Notes: generated by a model not told the origin, from the letters alone. A stretch of 64,000 nucleotides of DNA from Sulfotelmatobacter sp963788225 (GCA_963788225.1 CAWBGI010000002.1:930001-994000), one strand, 5' to 3'. Counted from the stretch's first letter, positions 24,650 to 34,445 are shown. A program made the numbers and translations.

Positions 24650-26233
24650 ATGGCTAGTGAGCTTTACAACACGATCGACGCGTTGAGCCGCGAGAAGGGG
24701 ATTGATCCGCAGATTGTGGTGAGCGCGGTGGAAGACGCCATTGTGATGGCGACGCGCAAATACTACAAGACGCAGGAAAACCTGCGCGCGGAGCTGGATA
24801 AAGAAACCGGCAAGATCAATGCCTATGCGGTGAAGACCGTGGTGGAGACTCCGGAGCAGGTGGAAGATCCGCTGTTGCAGATCTCGCTGGAAGACGCCCG
24901 CAAGGTTGATCCGAACCTGGAAGTGGGTGGTGAGTTGCGGACCCCGAAAGTCACAGAAGGCATTCTGGGGCGCATTGCGGCACAACTGGCGAAGCAGGTG
25001 ATCTTCCAGAAAGTGCGCGAGGCGGAACGCGACACGGTTTACAACGAGTACATCGGACGCGTGGGCGAAGTGGTGAACGCAACAGTGAAGCGGGTGGAAG
25101 GTCCGGATGTGATCTTCGACATCGGCAAGGCGGAAGCACGCATGCCGCGCAAGGAGCAGTCACGGCTGGAGTCGTTCGCGATCGGGGAGCGCGTGCGAGT
25201 GGTAATTGCGCGCGTGGAGAAAGCTTCGAAGGGGCCGGGCGTGGTGGTCTCTCGCGCCGTGCCGGATTTGGTGCAGCACTTGTTTCAGACCGAGGTGCCG
25301 GAGATTTACGACGGAACGGTAGTGATTCGCGCGATCGCGCGCGAAGCCGGCGAGCGTACCAAGATTGCCGTCATGTCCAAGGACAAAGACGTGGATGCGG
25401 TGGGCGCCTGCGTGGGCATGAAGGGGATGCGGGTGCAGTCGATCATCCGCGAACTGCACGGGGAAAAGATCGACATCATCGAGTATCACGAAGACGCGGT
25501 GACCTTCGCTGAAAAAGCATTGCAGCCGGCGAAGGTCAGTAAAGTAACCGTGGTCGACTCCGGCGGTAAGCATCTTGAAGTTGTGGTCAACGACAGCCAA
25601 CTTTCACTTGCGATTGGCAAGAAGGGGCAGAATGTGCGGCTGGCGGCGAAGCTGCTGGGGTGGAAGATCGACATCAAGAGCGAAGAGGAGAAGCGGCAGG
25701 AAGTGGAGCAGCAGATGTCGGCGATGGTTCCCCAGACTGCGACGCCGCTTGAAAATGTCCCCGGCCTCGGCGAGGGCGTGGTGGAGAAACTTAACGCCGC
25801 GGGGGTAAGTACGGTGGAAGCGCTGGCCGACATGACGCCCGAGCAACTTGAGGCGATTGAGGGCATTGGGCCGAAGACGGTGGAAAAAATCAGCCTGGCG
25901 GTGAATAATTATTTTGCCAGCCTGGAGCCGGGCGCGGCCGTTGAAGGCGCGGCTGAAGGCGAAGTGGCAGCCGAAGGCGCGGCTGCTGCGGCGGAGCCTG
26001 TGCCGAGTTCTGAGGAGATAACTGCGGAGGTTCCGGCGGCGGTGGAAGAAGTGGCGCCCGCTGACGAAACGGCGGCGAGTGCGGAAGTTGCGTCGAGCGC
26101 GGAAGTTGCGTCGAGCGATGAAGGCACTGTCGAAGCAGACACGCTTGCGGCAGACGAAAATGAAACGCAGGCGGACTCTTCCAGTGGGCAAGCTGCTCCC
26201 GAAGAAGAATCCGCTTCCAAAACCAGAGAATAA
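24650..26233 (+). CDS. nusA: Transcription termination/antitermination factor NusA
   Basis: NusA binds RNA polymerase and modulates pausing, termination and antitermination. Order of domains: N-terminal polymerase-binding part (1-130), S1 domain (about 137-205, EYIGRVGEVVNATVKRVEG), KH1 and KH2 (GACVGMKGMRVQSIIREL and LAIGKKGQNVRLAAKL). A helix-hairpin-helix unit follows (VPGLGEGVVEKLNAAGVSTV, then EGIGPKTVEKI). The last 85 residues are an acidic Ala/Glu-rich, probably disordered tail. Total is 527 residues. Confidence 0.97.
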   Translation: MASELYNTIDALSREKGIDPQIVVSAVEDAIVMATRKYYKTQENLRAELDKETGKINAYAVKTVVETPEQVEDPLLQISLEDARKVDPNLEVGGELRTPKVTEGILGRIAAQLAKQVIFQKVREAERDTVYNEYIGRVGEVVNATVKRVEGPDVIFDIGKAEARMPRKEQSRLESFAIGERVRVVIARVEKASKGPGVVVSRAVPDLVQHLFQTEVPEIYDGTVVIRAIAREAGERTKIAVMSKDKDVDAVGACVGMKGMRVQSIIRELHGEKIDIIEYHEDAVTFAEKALQPAKVSKVTVVDSGGKHLEVVVNDSQLSLAIGKKGQNVRLAAKLLGWKIDIKSEEEKRQEVEQQMSAMVPQTATPLENVPGLGEGVVEKLNAAGVSTVEALADMTPEQLEAIEGIGPKTVEKISLAVNNYFASLEPGAAVEGAAEGEVAAEGAAAAAEPVPSSEEITAEVPAAVEEVAPADETAASAEVASSAEVASSDEGTVEADTLAADENETQADSSSGQAAPEEESASKTRE

Positions 26234-26333
26234 TTATGGCCCGCTGGCATAGGTTGAACGGCGTGGGACCGAAGAAATTGACTCCGTGAGGTCGATGATG
26301 ACCTAACTACAACACGGAGAAACGAAAGGCCGG

Positions 26334-29225
26334 ATGAGTAAGGTTCGAATCAACGATCTAGCCCGAGAGCTGGAAGTCAAGAGCAAAGCTATTCTCGACA
26401 CGCTCCCGCTGGTGGGAGTCACCGAGAAGAAGACGCACTCCAGTTCTCTGGAAGAGTTCGAAGCGGAAAAAGTACGCGCCTACATCCGCTCCTCGGTGGA
26501 TGGTTCCTCTCCGGCTGGCAAGTCGAGTTCGCGCACCATTCGTGGCGAAGAAGAAATCAAGACAAAAATTGACCTATCGCACATTTCCCGTCCTGGAGAT
26601 GTGCTGCGAGCGATTACACAGAAGAAGGAAGCTGCGGCGACGCCAGTTGTTCCTCCGCGTCCGGTAGCCCCACCGGTGACGCATGCTCCGGCGGAAAAAC
26701 CTGCGGTGGTTGTGCCTCCGGCTGCCATTAGCCGACCCTTGGTCGCACCACCTGTGAAACCCGTGGCGGCGCCGCCGGCTGCTCCTGTGGCTGCGCAACC
26801 GGCGGCTCCGGTCGTTCCTGCGCACCACCCGGTGGTCGCGCCTCCAGCAGCAGCTCCGTCAGTGAGTGCGCCGGCGCGTCCGGTGACGCCGCCTCCCGCG
26901 GTACAGGTTCCTCCTGCCGCGTCGCCTCCGATAATTTCAGCGAGCGCACCGCCAGTGGCTCCGGTCGCGGCACGTCCATCTGCTCCGCCGTCTCCGATGC
27001 CGCGCATGATCGTTCCTCAGACTGGGCCTCGGCCAGTGTACAAAGCCCCGCTGCGTCCAACGCCGCCGCCGGTGCAGCCTGGAGTTCCGATTGGTGGAAC
27101 GTCGCGTCCCGTGCCCGGACGTCCCGTGCCCGGCCAGCCCATCTTTCAACGCCGTCCGCCGGTTGCGGGGGCCCCTCCAGGTGCTCCGCGTCCGCCGCTG
27201 CGTCCAGGCGAGCGCAGGCCGATGCATCCCACGCGGTCGGCGCCTGCGGGAGCGCGTCCGCTGGGCGTAGGTCCGGCGCTTCCGCCTCCGGGAACCACGC
27301 GGCCGGGAAGCCGTCCGGGTGCGCCGGCTCGGAGGCCCGGTCAACGCTATGTTCCGCGTGGCGTGAAAGAAGGCCCGATGAAGGGCTATACGCCGCCACC
27401 GCGCATGGTGGTGTCGAACGAGCCCATGCCGATCACGCGCAGCATCACGATCACCGAAGGGATCAGCGTGAAGGATCTGGCGGAGAAACTAGAGATTCGC
27501 GCCAAGGATCTGATCTCGCGGCTGCTGGCCAAGGGCGTGTTCGCCACGATCAACCAGACGCTGGACGCCGAGTTGGCGAGCGAGATGGCGCGCTTTTTCG
27601 GCGCGGATACGAACGTGATCACGTTCGAGGAGCAAACGGCGAAAGAGATTGATGCGGCCGCGGCCAGCGAAGAACTGGTTCCGGAAACCGGGATACGTCC
27701 GCCGGTGGTTACGATCATGGGGCACGTTGACCATGGCAAGACTACACTGCTCGACTCGATCCGCCTCAGCAATGTGGCCGAAGGCGAGGCTGGAGGCATC
27801 ACGCAGCACATTGGTGCCTACAAAGTTCGCATTACCGACAAGGATTCCCCGGCGTTCGGGCGCGAGATTGTTTTTCTCGATACGCCCGGCCACGAAGCCT
27901 TCACGCGCATGCGCTCGCGCGGCGCGAAGGCCACCGACATTGTCGTGCTGGTGGTAGCGGCCGACGACGGCGTCATGCCGCAGACGCTTGAAGCTATCGA
28001 CCACGCACATGCGGCCGAAGTTCCCATCATTGTGGCCGTGAACAAGATTGACAAGCCGGATGCCTTGCCCGACAGAGTAAAGAAACAACTCGCCGACCGT
28101 GGCTTAGTGCCGGAAGAGTGGGGCGGCAAGACGGTATTCGTTGACGTCTCGGCGAAGAAGAAAACGAATCTGAATTTGCTGATGGAAATGATTTGCCTGG
28201 TGGCCGACCTGGGCGAATTGAAGGCGACGCCGGAGCGCGCGGCAACCGGCGTAGTTCTGGAAGCGAAGCTGGATCGCGGGCGCGGTCCGGTGGCTACGGT
28301 CCTGGTGCAGAACGGAACTTTGAACGCGGGCGACAATTTCGTGGTCGGCAACGTGTACGGGAAAGTGCGGGCGATGTTTGACGACCGCGGCTCGGCATTG
28401 CAGACGGCTCCGCCGTCTACTCCGGTCGAGATTATTGGAATGGAATCGCTGCCGCAGGCCGGCGACCAGTTCGTGGTGGTCGCCGATCGCGACAAGGCGC
28501 GCGGCATTTCGGAATACCGCGAACAGAAGGCCCGCGAAGCCGCGCTGGCTAAGAGTTCGCGCGTTTCGCTGGAAGGATTGGCGGAGCAGATCAAAGCTGC
28601 CGGCACCAAGGAACTGAACGTAATTCTGAAGGGCGATGTGCAGGGCTCCGTGGAAGTGATCACCGACCTGCTGACCAAGCTCTCGAACGAAAAGGTGCGG
28701 TTGAAGCTGCTGCGCTCGGGCGTAGGCGCGATTACGGAAACTGACGTCCTGCTGGCCTCGGCGTCGAACGCAATCATCATTGGATTCAACGTGCGTCCGG
28801 AGCGCAAGGCGCAGGAAATCGCCGAGCAGGAAAAAGTGGACATCCGCCTGCACTCGATCATTTACGAATTGCAGGATGAGATCAAGCGCGCCATGAGCGG
28901 CTTGCTCGAACCCACGTTCAAAGAACACTATCAGGGCCGAGCCGATGTATTGAATGTTTTCCGCATCCCGAAAGTTGGGACCGTCGCCGGCTGCCGTGTG
29001 AGCGACGGCTTGATCAAGCGCGACTCCGAAGTGCGCCTGCTGCGCGATAACGTGCAGGTGTTCAAGGGCAAAGTGGGATCGCTGCGGCGCTTCAAGGACG
29101 ACGCGAAAGAAGTCACGAACGGCATGGAGTGCGGCATCTCGATTTCCAACTACGGTGACATCAAAGTCGGCGATGTGATCGAGGCTTTTGTTACCGAGCG
29201 GATTGCCGCGGAAGTGATTGCTTGA
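26334..29225 (+). CDS. infB: Translation initiation factor IF-2
   Basis: IF-2 is the GTPase that places initiator tRNA on the 30S subunit. The IF2_N motif (VRINDLARELEVKSKAILDTL) opens the protein and a second one (SVKDLAEKLEIRAKDLISRLL) precedes the G domain. The G1 motif GHVDHGKTTLLDS is near residue 463, G3 is DTPGHEAF and G4 NKID. Domains II-IV end with KVGDVIEAFV. Between about residues 95 and 360 lies a Pro/Ala/Val-rich low-complexity linker. Length 963 reflects this linker. Confidence 0.97.
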   Translation: MSKVRINDLARELEVKSKAILDTLPLVGVTEKKTHSSSLEEFEAEKVRAYIRSSVDGSSPAGKSSSRTIRGEEEIKTKIDLSHISRPGDVLRAITQKKEAAATPVVPPRPVAPPVTHAPAEKPAVVVPPAAISRPLVAPPVKPVAAPPAAPVAAQPAAPVVPAHHPVVAPPAAAPSVSAPARPVTPPPAVQVPPAASPPIISASAPPVAPVAARPSAPPSPMPRMIVPQTGPRPVYKAPLRPTPPPVQPGVPIGGTSRPVPGRPVPGQPIFQRRPPVAGAPPGAPRPPLRPGERRPMHPTRSAPAGARPLGVGPALPPPGTTRPGSRPGAPARRPGQRYVPRGVKEGPMKGYTPPPRMVVSNEPMPITRSITITEGISVKDLAEKLEIRAKDLISRLLAKGVFATINQTLDAELASEMARFFGADTNVITFEEQTAKEIDAAAASEELVPETGIRPPVVTIMGHVDHGKTTLLDSIRLSNVAEGEAGGITQHIGAYKVRITDKDSPAFGREIVFLDTPGHEAFTRMRSRGAKATDIVVLVVAADDGVMPQTLEAIDHAHAAEVPIIVAVNKIDKPDALPDRVKKQLADRGLVPEEWGGKTVFVDVSAKKKTNLNLLMEMICLVADLGELKATPERAATGVVLEAKLDRGRGPVATVLVQNGTLNAGDNFVVGNVYGKVRAMFDDRGSALQTAPPSTPVEIIGMESLPQAGDQFVVVADRDKARGISEYREQKAREAALAKSSRVSLEGLAEQIKAAGTKELNVILKGDVQGSVEVITDLLTKLSNEKVRLKLLRSGVGAITETDVLLASASNAIIIGFNVRPERKAQEIAEQEKVDIRLHSIIYELQDEIKRAMSGLLEPTFKEHYQGRADVLNVFRIPKVGTVAGCRVSDGLIKRDSEVRLLRDNVQVFKGKVGSLRRFKDDAKEVTNGMECGISISNYGDIKVGDVIEAFVTERIAAEVIA

Positions 29226-29228
29226 AAG

Positions 29229-29303
29229 CAGTTCTCGGTTCTCAGTTCTCAGTCCTTGCTCCGGCGTATTTGCTGAGGACTGAGAACTGGGAACTGAGAA
29301 CTG
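29229..29303 (+). repeat. Period-7 inverted micro-repeat array, infB-DUF503 spacer
   Basis: Left arm: AGTTCTC, GGTTCTC, AGTTCTC, AGTCCTT. Right arm: GGACTGAGAACTGGGAACTG, the reverse complement. It stops one base before the DUF503 ATG at 29305. Confidence 0.9.
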
Positions 29304-29304
29304 A

Positions 29305-29595
29305 ATGCCCATCGCCTTCCTCACCCTCGAACTTCACATCGAAGCGGCGCAATCGTTGAAGGACAAACGGCAAGTCGTGCGCAGCCTCAAAGACCGCCTG
29401 CGGGCCAGTTTCAATGTCTCGGTCGCCGAACTTGATCCCAGCCCCATTTGGAATCGCGCCACCGTTGGCGTGGTTAGCGTCTCCGACTCGCGCGATTATC
29501 TCGATGGATTGATGAAGAACGTGGAGCGGGCGGCCAATCGCATCGCCAACAACCACGGGGCAGAGGTGTCGGACTCGTTCGTGGAATACCTGTAA
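29305..29595 (+). CDS. DUF503 (YlxP-like) protein
   Basis: A 96-residue protein of the YlxP/DUF503 family, which accompanies rbfA and infB in many bacteria and has been linked to ribosome biogenesis. The signature LELHIEAAQSLKDKRQVVRSLKDRLRASFNVSVAEL is clear, followed by GVVSVSDSRDYLDGLMKNVE. Length matches. Its ATG touches the preceding repeat array, with no separate Shine-Dalgarno. The gene sits in its usual place between infB and rbfA. Confidence 0.93.
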   Translation: MPIAFLTLELHIEAAQSLKDKRQVVRSLKDRLRASFNVSVAELDPSPIWNRATVGVVSVSDSRDYLDGLMKNVERAANRIANNHGAEVSDSFVEYL

Positions 29596-29840
29596 TGCGG
29601 GGCCTCGGCTATCGGGCTTCGGCGCAAATCTTGGACCCACTCGCAGATCGATCTGTTCGGCTTCACCGAAGCCCGAAAGCCGAAGCCCGAGGGCCTCTCT
29701 ACCAGCGACAATGCGTCCGCTACCGCACATTACCTCTGTACTTTCCTCCACCCCTCTGTCGTGCGCGACAATGGCACTTGAGGGCCAACACCTGCGGCTG
29801 ATTTTCTGATATTCTCATGCGTTTTACATCGGGGTGAGAG

Positions 29841-30233
29841 GTGGAGAAGCGCGGCGTAAAGTACCATCGCGGGCGGTTGGGTGAGGCCTTGCGCGAGGAA
29901 ATCGAAACCTTGGTGGAGGGGGAACTGGCAGATCCGCGCATCGGACTGGTGGGCGTGACCGCGGTGCACGTGGCCGACGATGGCCGCTCGGCGCAGGTTC
30001 TGGTGGATGTGGATGGCGACGATCAGGAAGCGGACCGCAGCCTCGAAGGCTTGATCGCGGCCAAGGAATATATAAGGCACGAACTGGTGGAGCGTTTGCG
30101 GATACGACGTGCTCCAGAATTGTTTTTCCGCCTGGACCGCTCGGAGCGGGAAAAGGCGCGTGTGGAAGAGTTGCTGGCGCGCGCGAAAAAGAGAATGAAG
30201 ACCCGTGCGGGATCGGGTGAGAAGAAGGCGTAG
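29841..30233 (+). CDS. rbfA: Ribosome-binding factor A
   Basis: RbfA is a KH-fold factor for 30S maturation and cold adaptation. Features are RLGEALREEIETLVEGELADPRIGLVGVTAVHVADDGRSA and the RRAPELFFRLDRSEREKARVEELL block. The start is GTG at 29841 after GGGGTGAGAG. Length (130) includes a basic C-terminal tail. A 245-nt gap separates it from DUF503, larger than usual. Confidence 0.95.
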   Translation: MEKRGVKYHRGRLGEALREEIETLVEGELADPRIGLVGVTAVHVADDGRSAQVLVDVDGDDQEADRSLEGLIAAKEYIRHELVERLRIRRAPELFFRLDRSEREKARVEELLARAKKRMKTRAGSGEKKA

Positions 30234-30238
30234 AGATT

Positions 30239-31186
30239 ATGTTGCAGGATGTTCTCCAGCAAATCGAGCGGCGCGACCGGTTCGTGCTCACGTCGCACGC
30301 GCGGCCCGATGGCGATGCCATCGGATCGGCACTGGCGTGCTGCCAGGTTTTACGCGCCATGGGGAAACAGGCTGACGTTGTGCTGCACGACGGCGTGCCG
30401 CGCATTTATCGCGGACTGCCGTTTGCCGATCAGGTGCTCCAGGCCAGCCGCGTTGACGGCAATTACCAGGCTGCAATCATTCTTGAGTGTGACAGCATTC
30501 ACCGCACGCGGCTGGAGGGTTTGGAAGACCGCTTCCTGATCAGCATCGATCATCACGTCAGCGGACGACCGTTCGCACACGTGAACTGGATTGATCCGCA
30601 CGCCGTGGCCACGGGGGAAATGGTGTTCCGTTTGGCGCGCGAGGCCGGCACGCCGTTCTCACCGGAGATTGCGACCTGTCTCTACACCGCGCTGATGACC
30701 GATACCGGATCGTTCATGTTTCAGGGAACCAACGAGTATACGTTCGCTCTGGCGCGCGAACTGGTTCTGGCGGGCGCCGACCCTTCGCACTGTGCACGCA
30801 GTATTTATTTTGCGCATTCCGTGGCCAAGATGAGGCTGCTCGGCGAAGCCCTGCGAAATCTAAATACCGAAGCCCACGTAGGCTGGACGTGGGTGACGCA
30901 GAAACAAATGGAGCGCTGCGAGGCGAAGGAAGAAGACTGCGAAGGCCTGGTGAATTACGTGCTCTCGATCGGCGAGGTTGACGTAGCGGCATTCTTCCGC
31001 GAACTGCCCGACGGGCGTTGTCGCGTCAGCCTGCGCAGCAAGGGCAAGCTCGATGTGGCGCGAGTAGCTGAGTGTTTTGGCGGCGGCGGCCATGAGTGCG
31101 CCAGCGGCTGCTCGCTGGAGGGTCCGCTGGCTCAGGCGGTGCGCCAGGTTCTGGAATTGCTGCGCCGCGGTCCTTCCGTACAATAA
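30239..31186 (+). CDS. nrnA: DHH/DHHA1 phosphoesterase, NrnA-like
   Basis: Bifunctional oligoribonuclease / 3'-phosphoadenosine 5'-phosphate phosphatase type, degrading nanoRNA in organisms lacking Orn. The DHH domain has HARPDGDAIGS (H20, D24, D26), ECDS (D84) and IDHH (D104-H106). The C-terminal DHHA1 domain has the GGGGHECASG substrate loop near residue 282. Length is 315. It starts 5 nt after rbfA, as in many genomes. Confidence 0.94.
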   Translation: MLQDVLQQIERRDRFVLTSHARPDGDAIGSALACCQVLRAMGKQADVVLHDGVPRIYRGLPFADQVLQASRVDGNYQAAIILECDSIHRTRLEGLEDRFLISIDHHVSGRPFAHVNWIDPHAVATGEMVFRLAREAGTPFSPEIATCLYTALMTDTGSFMFQGTNEYTFALARELVLAGADPSHCARSIYFAHSVAKMRLLGEALRNLNTEAHVGWTWVTQKQMERCEAKEEDCEGLVNYVLSIGEVDVAAFFRELPDGRCRVSLRSKGKLDVARVAECFGGGGHECASGCSLEGPLAQAVRQVLELLRRGPSVQ

Positions 31187-31202
31187 TCAGCAGCGGGTTT
31201 AA

Positions 31203-31311
31203 GTTTCAATGTTCAAGGTTTCAATGTTTCGAAGGTCGATGTTGTTCGATGCAACTTCGCCTGCCATCAACCGGAAACCTTGAAACCTCCGAAACCTTGA
31301 AACCTTGCACT
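31203..31311 (+). repeat. Period-8 inverted micro-repeat array before the GT39 gene
   Basis: Left arm: AAGTTTCA, ATGTTCA, AGGTTTCA, ATGTTTCG. Reverse complement of the right arm: TGCAAGG, TTTCAAGG, TTTCGGAGG, TTTCAAGG, TTTCC. The loop is about 55 nt. Confidence 0.85.
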
Positions 31312-31315
31312 TCCC

Positions 31316-32938
31316 ATGACCAATCGCACCCGCACCGATTCGCTGTTGCTGGCGGGTTTCTGCGCGTTTTTATTTCTCTACGGTCTGGGACAGTTCGGCC
31401 TGATTGGGGCAGACGAACCGCGCTACGCCCAGGTCGCGCACGAGATGCTCCAACGCCACGATTGGGTCACTCCTGTGCTTGGCGGCCGGCCGTGGCTCGA
31501 AAAGCCTCCGCTTTATTACTGGCAGGCCATGCTCGCATACTCGATCTTTGGCGTGAGCGACTGGGCCGCGCGCCTGCCCTCGGCGCTGGATGCGACTCTG
31601 CTGGTACTCGCGATGTACTTCTTCTTGCGGCGCTTCCGCCCCGGATTGGAGCTGGATGGCGCACTGATCACCGCTTCTTCCGCAGGAATTATCGGATATG
31701 CGCACGCCGCCTCAACCGACATGCCGCTGGCCGCGGCTTTCGGCATTGGAATGCTCAACTGGTGGGCCTGGCGGGAGAGTGGGAAGAGAATTTACCTGGC
31801 AGTCTTTTACGGCTTCATGGCTTTGGGGATGCTGGCGAAGGGGCCAGTCGCGCCCTTTCTGGCTGCGGTGGCGATTGTCCTGTACGCGAGTGCGGTTCGG
31901 GAATGGCGGCACGTGCTGAAATCACTCTGGTTACCGGGAATCTTCTTGTTCTGCGCGATCGCTTTGCCCTGGTATGTGGTGGTGCAGATGCGGAACCCAG
32001 CGTTCTTTCATGAATTCATTGTCCAGCAAAATCTCGGCCGGTTTTCGGAGAATCTTTATCACCATATCGAGCCCTTGTGGTATTACCTGCCAGTAGCGGC
32101 GCTGGCTCTGACTCCATGGATCATCTTTGTGATTGCAGCCTTAGCTGAGGCTGTGCGCCTGTGGTTGGCAAAACGAAGGGCAGACCCCTCCGGTTTGGAA
32201 GTGCAGTTCAGCATTTTCGCGTGTTGCTGGCTGCTAGTGCCCGTAGTATTTTTCTCGATCTCGCGGTCGAAATTGCCGGGCTATGTTCTTCCCGCAATTC
32301 CAGCAGGGGCGCTGTTGTTAGTCGGTTATCTGCGGCAACATCTGCAGCAAAGCGAGGCCAAGCCGCCCGCGATGTGGCTGGTTGTGCCGCACGCGCTCGT
32401 GGCGGCGGCTCCGATTGTTCCGGCCCTGCTTATTGCCTACTTGATCACGCAGCATCGATTTCCAGCGGGGCAGCCTATGCTGGTGGCCCTCGGTGTTGCA
32501 TTTGTGTTGTGTGCGGGAATCGCTCTCACGCTGGTTCGCAAGACAGGTCTCCGCATGCTGCGGTTCGTCACTGTGATTCCAGTCTTGGTGGTGGTGGGAG
32601 TGGTGTTGAAACTGGGGTCGGTAGCTCTCGATCAGAGTTGCTCCGCCCGGCCCTTGGCGCGAGAAATTGCCGCGATGGAAACCCATCCGCTTCCGCTGGC
32701 TGTCTACCATGTCCGTCGCGAACTGGAATATGGCCTGACGTTTTATCGCAACCGGCTCACCTTCAACTACGACTGGGGCAGTATTCCCCGGGTGGAACAT
32801 TTGCTGGTGGCTCCGGAAAATGCGCAGGCGGAAATTGTGAAACTGGTGGCGGGCAGGCGTGTCTCGTATCTCGGACACTACGCCGCGCAGCATGTGGACT
32901 ATTACTGGGTGGCGGGCGCGGATTCCACGCACTACTAA
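31316..32938 (+). CDS. ArnT/PMT-type glycosyltransferase, family 39
   Basis: A 540-residue multi-pass membrane protein that likely moves a sugar from a polyprenyl-phosphate donor on the outer side of the membrane. The diagnostic motif DEPRY lies at residues 33-37, followed by RPWLEKPPLYYW. About eleven hydrophobic segments follow, then a C-terminal periplasmic domain of about 100 residues. The acceptor is not predictable; lipid A or a cell-surface protein or glycan are options. It occupies the place where truB is often found after nrnA. Confidence 0.9.
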   Translation: MTNRTRTDSLLLAGFCAFLFLYGLGQFGLIGADEPRYAQVAHEMLQRHDWVTPVLGGRPWLEKPPLYYWQAMLAYSIFGVSDWAARLPSALDATLLVLAMYFFLRRFRPGLELDGALITASSAGIIGYAHAASTDMPLAAAFGIGMLNWWAWRESGKRIYLAVFYGFMALGMLAKGPVAPFLAAVAIVLYASAVREWRHVLKSLWLPGIFLFCAIALPWYVVVQMRNPAFFHEFIVQQNLGRFSENLYHHIEPLWYYLPVAALALTPWIIFVIAALAEAVRLWLAKRRADPSGLEVQFSIFACCWLLVPVVFFSISRSKLPGYVLPAIPAGALLLVGYLRQHLQQSEAKPPAMWLVVPHALVAAAPIVPALLIAYLITQHRFPAGQPMLVALGVAFVLCAGIALTLVRKTGLRMLRFVTVIPVLVVVGVVLKLGSVALDQSCSARPLAREIAAMETHPLPLAVYHVRRELEYGLTFYRNRLTFNYDWGSIPRVEHLLVAPENAQAEIVKLVAGRRVSYLGHYAAQHVDYYWVAGADSTHY

Positions 32939-33138
32939 GCTGCCGAAGAATACCTTCGGGGCCTGAAGCCCGATCGGAACCCGTCAACTTAAACTCGGCC
33001 CGCGTGCCGCACCCGGTTGACCGGCGCTATTGCCGCCACGTGTTCCGCCGGTTTGCCTCACGTGCTGGAACGCACTAAACTCTGAGTTTTGCCATTGCAA
33101 ACGAGGCCGGAGTCTGCGCCCGGCTTTGCAGGAGCCCC
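32939..33138 (+). other. Intergenic spacer without a recognisable gene
   Basis: Contains CGGGGCCTGAAGCCCGATCG, a short palindromic word also found near 17905. AGGAG at 33130-33134 serves the next gene. No other signal is seen. Confidence 0.5.
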
Positions 33139-34080
33139 GTGGAGATTCTCGACCTCAGGCATTTTTCCTCTGTCGACTTGCGCCCCCTGCTCGACGATGA
33201 AACGCGAGCCTGGGCGAATCTGCTCTCGTGGGATTACCACGGGTCAGCGGAGATGATCCTGCGTTATGTCGATGCCAAGATTCTGCCTGGATATGCCGCC
33301 ATCGAACGCGGACGCATCTTCGGCTACAGTTTTTTCGTGTACGAAGGCAGCAAGGGAGTGGTCGGCGATCTTTTCGTGGCGAACGGCGGCCGCCTTCCCA
33401 ACCCGCGCGAGGTGGAACTCAAGCTGCTGACGCATGTCATCGAAACCCTGCAGCAGTCTCCGGGAATCCATCGTGTCGAAGCTCAATTGCTCGCGCACGA
33501 TTCGGGGAGCGTCGCGCGGCCATTTCTCAATCAGGGATTCCAGCGCCATCCGCGGCTGTTTATGGTTCTCGATCTGAGCGAGATTGTCTCGCAGGCGGCG
33601 ACGCATCCGGAGATCGAAATCCGCCACTGGATGGAAGCGGACTACCAGCCCGCCGCAGCCGTGATCACCGCGGCTTATCGCGGCCACGTCGATGCCCAGA
33701 TCAATGACCAATACCACACGCTGAGCGGATCGCTGCGCTTTCTGAATAATATTGTGCGTTTTCCGGGATGCGGAGTGTTCGACGCGGAATCGTCTTTTGC
33801 GGCGGTGGACCGCAAGGCGAAGAATTTGATTGGACTGATCCTGTGCTCGCGTGTGCGTAGCGACGTCGGCCACGTGACGCAGGTCTGCGTACTGCCCGAA
33901 TATCGCTCGCGTGGCATAGGGGAATCGTTGCTGGCCGCGACATCCATCAACCTTCGCAAGCGCGGCTTTACGATGCTCTCGCTGACCGTGACCGAGGCCA
34001 ACGCCGGAGCTGTTGCTCTGTACCGTCGTCTGAATTTCGATTCGAAGCGAGTCTTCGATGCCTTCGTGTGGGAGGGGTAG
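33139..34080 (+). CDS. GNAT-family N-acetyltransferase
   Basis: A 313-residue protein whose C-terminal 120 residues form a GNAT domain. The acetyl-CoA loop VTQVCVLPEYRSRGIGESLL and the end LTVTEANAGAVALYRRLNFDSKRVF are typical. The N-terminal half resembles a second, degenerate GNAT-like fold (GYSFFVYEGSKGVVGDLFV). The substrate is unknown. The start is GTG at 33139 with AGGAG 4 nt upstream. Confidence 0.88.
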   Translation: MEILDLRHFSSVDLRPLLDDETRAWANLLSWDYHGSAEMILRYVDAKILPGYAAIERGRIFGYSFFVYEGSKGVVGDLFVANGGRLPNPREVELKLLTHVIETLQQSPGIHRVEAQLLAHDSGSVARPFLNQGFQRHPRLFMVLDLSEIVSQAATHPEIEIRHWMEADYQPAAAVITAAYRGHVDAQINDQYHTLSGSLRFLNNIVRFPGCGVFDAESSFAAVDRKAKNLIGLILCSRVRSDVGHVTQVCVLPEYRSRGIGESLLAATSINLRKRGFTMLSLTVTEANAGAVALYRRLNFDSKRVFDAFVWEG

Positions 34081-34082
34081 CT

Positions 34083-34240
34083 GCGAGCGGCGAGCTACGG
34101 GCAGCGAGCCACCGACAATCGAAATGGCGGAGCAATCTCGGCGGAATGACGGGGCAGCGCTGTCTGAGATGAAAGGTCAGAACTAGCCGATTGCCGAGAG
34201 TCGAGATTGCCCGAAGCTCATAGCTCGTAGCTCGCAGCTT
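34083..34240. repeat. Period-7 inverted micro-repeat arms after the GNAT gene
   Basis: The left arm has GCGAGCGGCGAGCTACGGGC and GCGAGCC. The right arm has GCTCATAGCTCGTAGCTCGC. They are separated by about 100 nt of ordinary sequence. The array lies between convergent genes, so it is not tied to a start codon. Confidence 0.75.
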
Positions 34241-34421
34241 ATCTCCGCACCAGCCACATGGCCCAGCCTGCCAGGAAAACGCCGCCCAGGAACAACGCGA
34301 AACAATACAGACCGTAGCGGATCATCTCGCGCGTGGTCTCGCGGTGGGTGATGCCGAAGACGATGGAGGCGAATAGTGCAAATACAAAAGCCGCGCTGAA
34401 GTGGGTGAGCTGGATGGTCAT
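34239..34421 (-). CDS. Small two-segment membrane protein
   Basis: Sixty residues with two hydrophobic helices (FSAAFVFALFASIVFGI and YCFALFLGGVFLAGWAMWL) separated by a charged THRETTREMIRYG loop and ending in VRR. No family was recognised. It lies downstream of the DUF6677-like gene on the same strand, separated by a short period-7 repeat. The coding call rests on the sensible hydrophobic pattern and the start ATG. Confidence 0.6.
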   Translation of the reverse strand: MTIQLTHFSAAFVFALFASIVFGITHRETTREMIRYGLYCFALFLGGVFLAGWAMWLVRR

Positions 34422-34445
34422 GAAATCCCCGCCGGGTGTGGGGTT

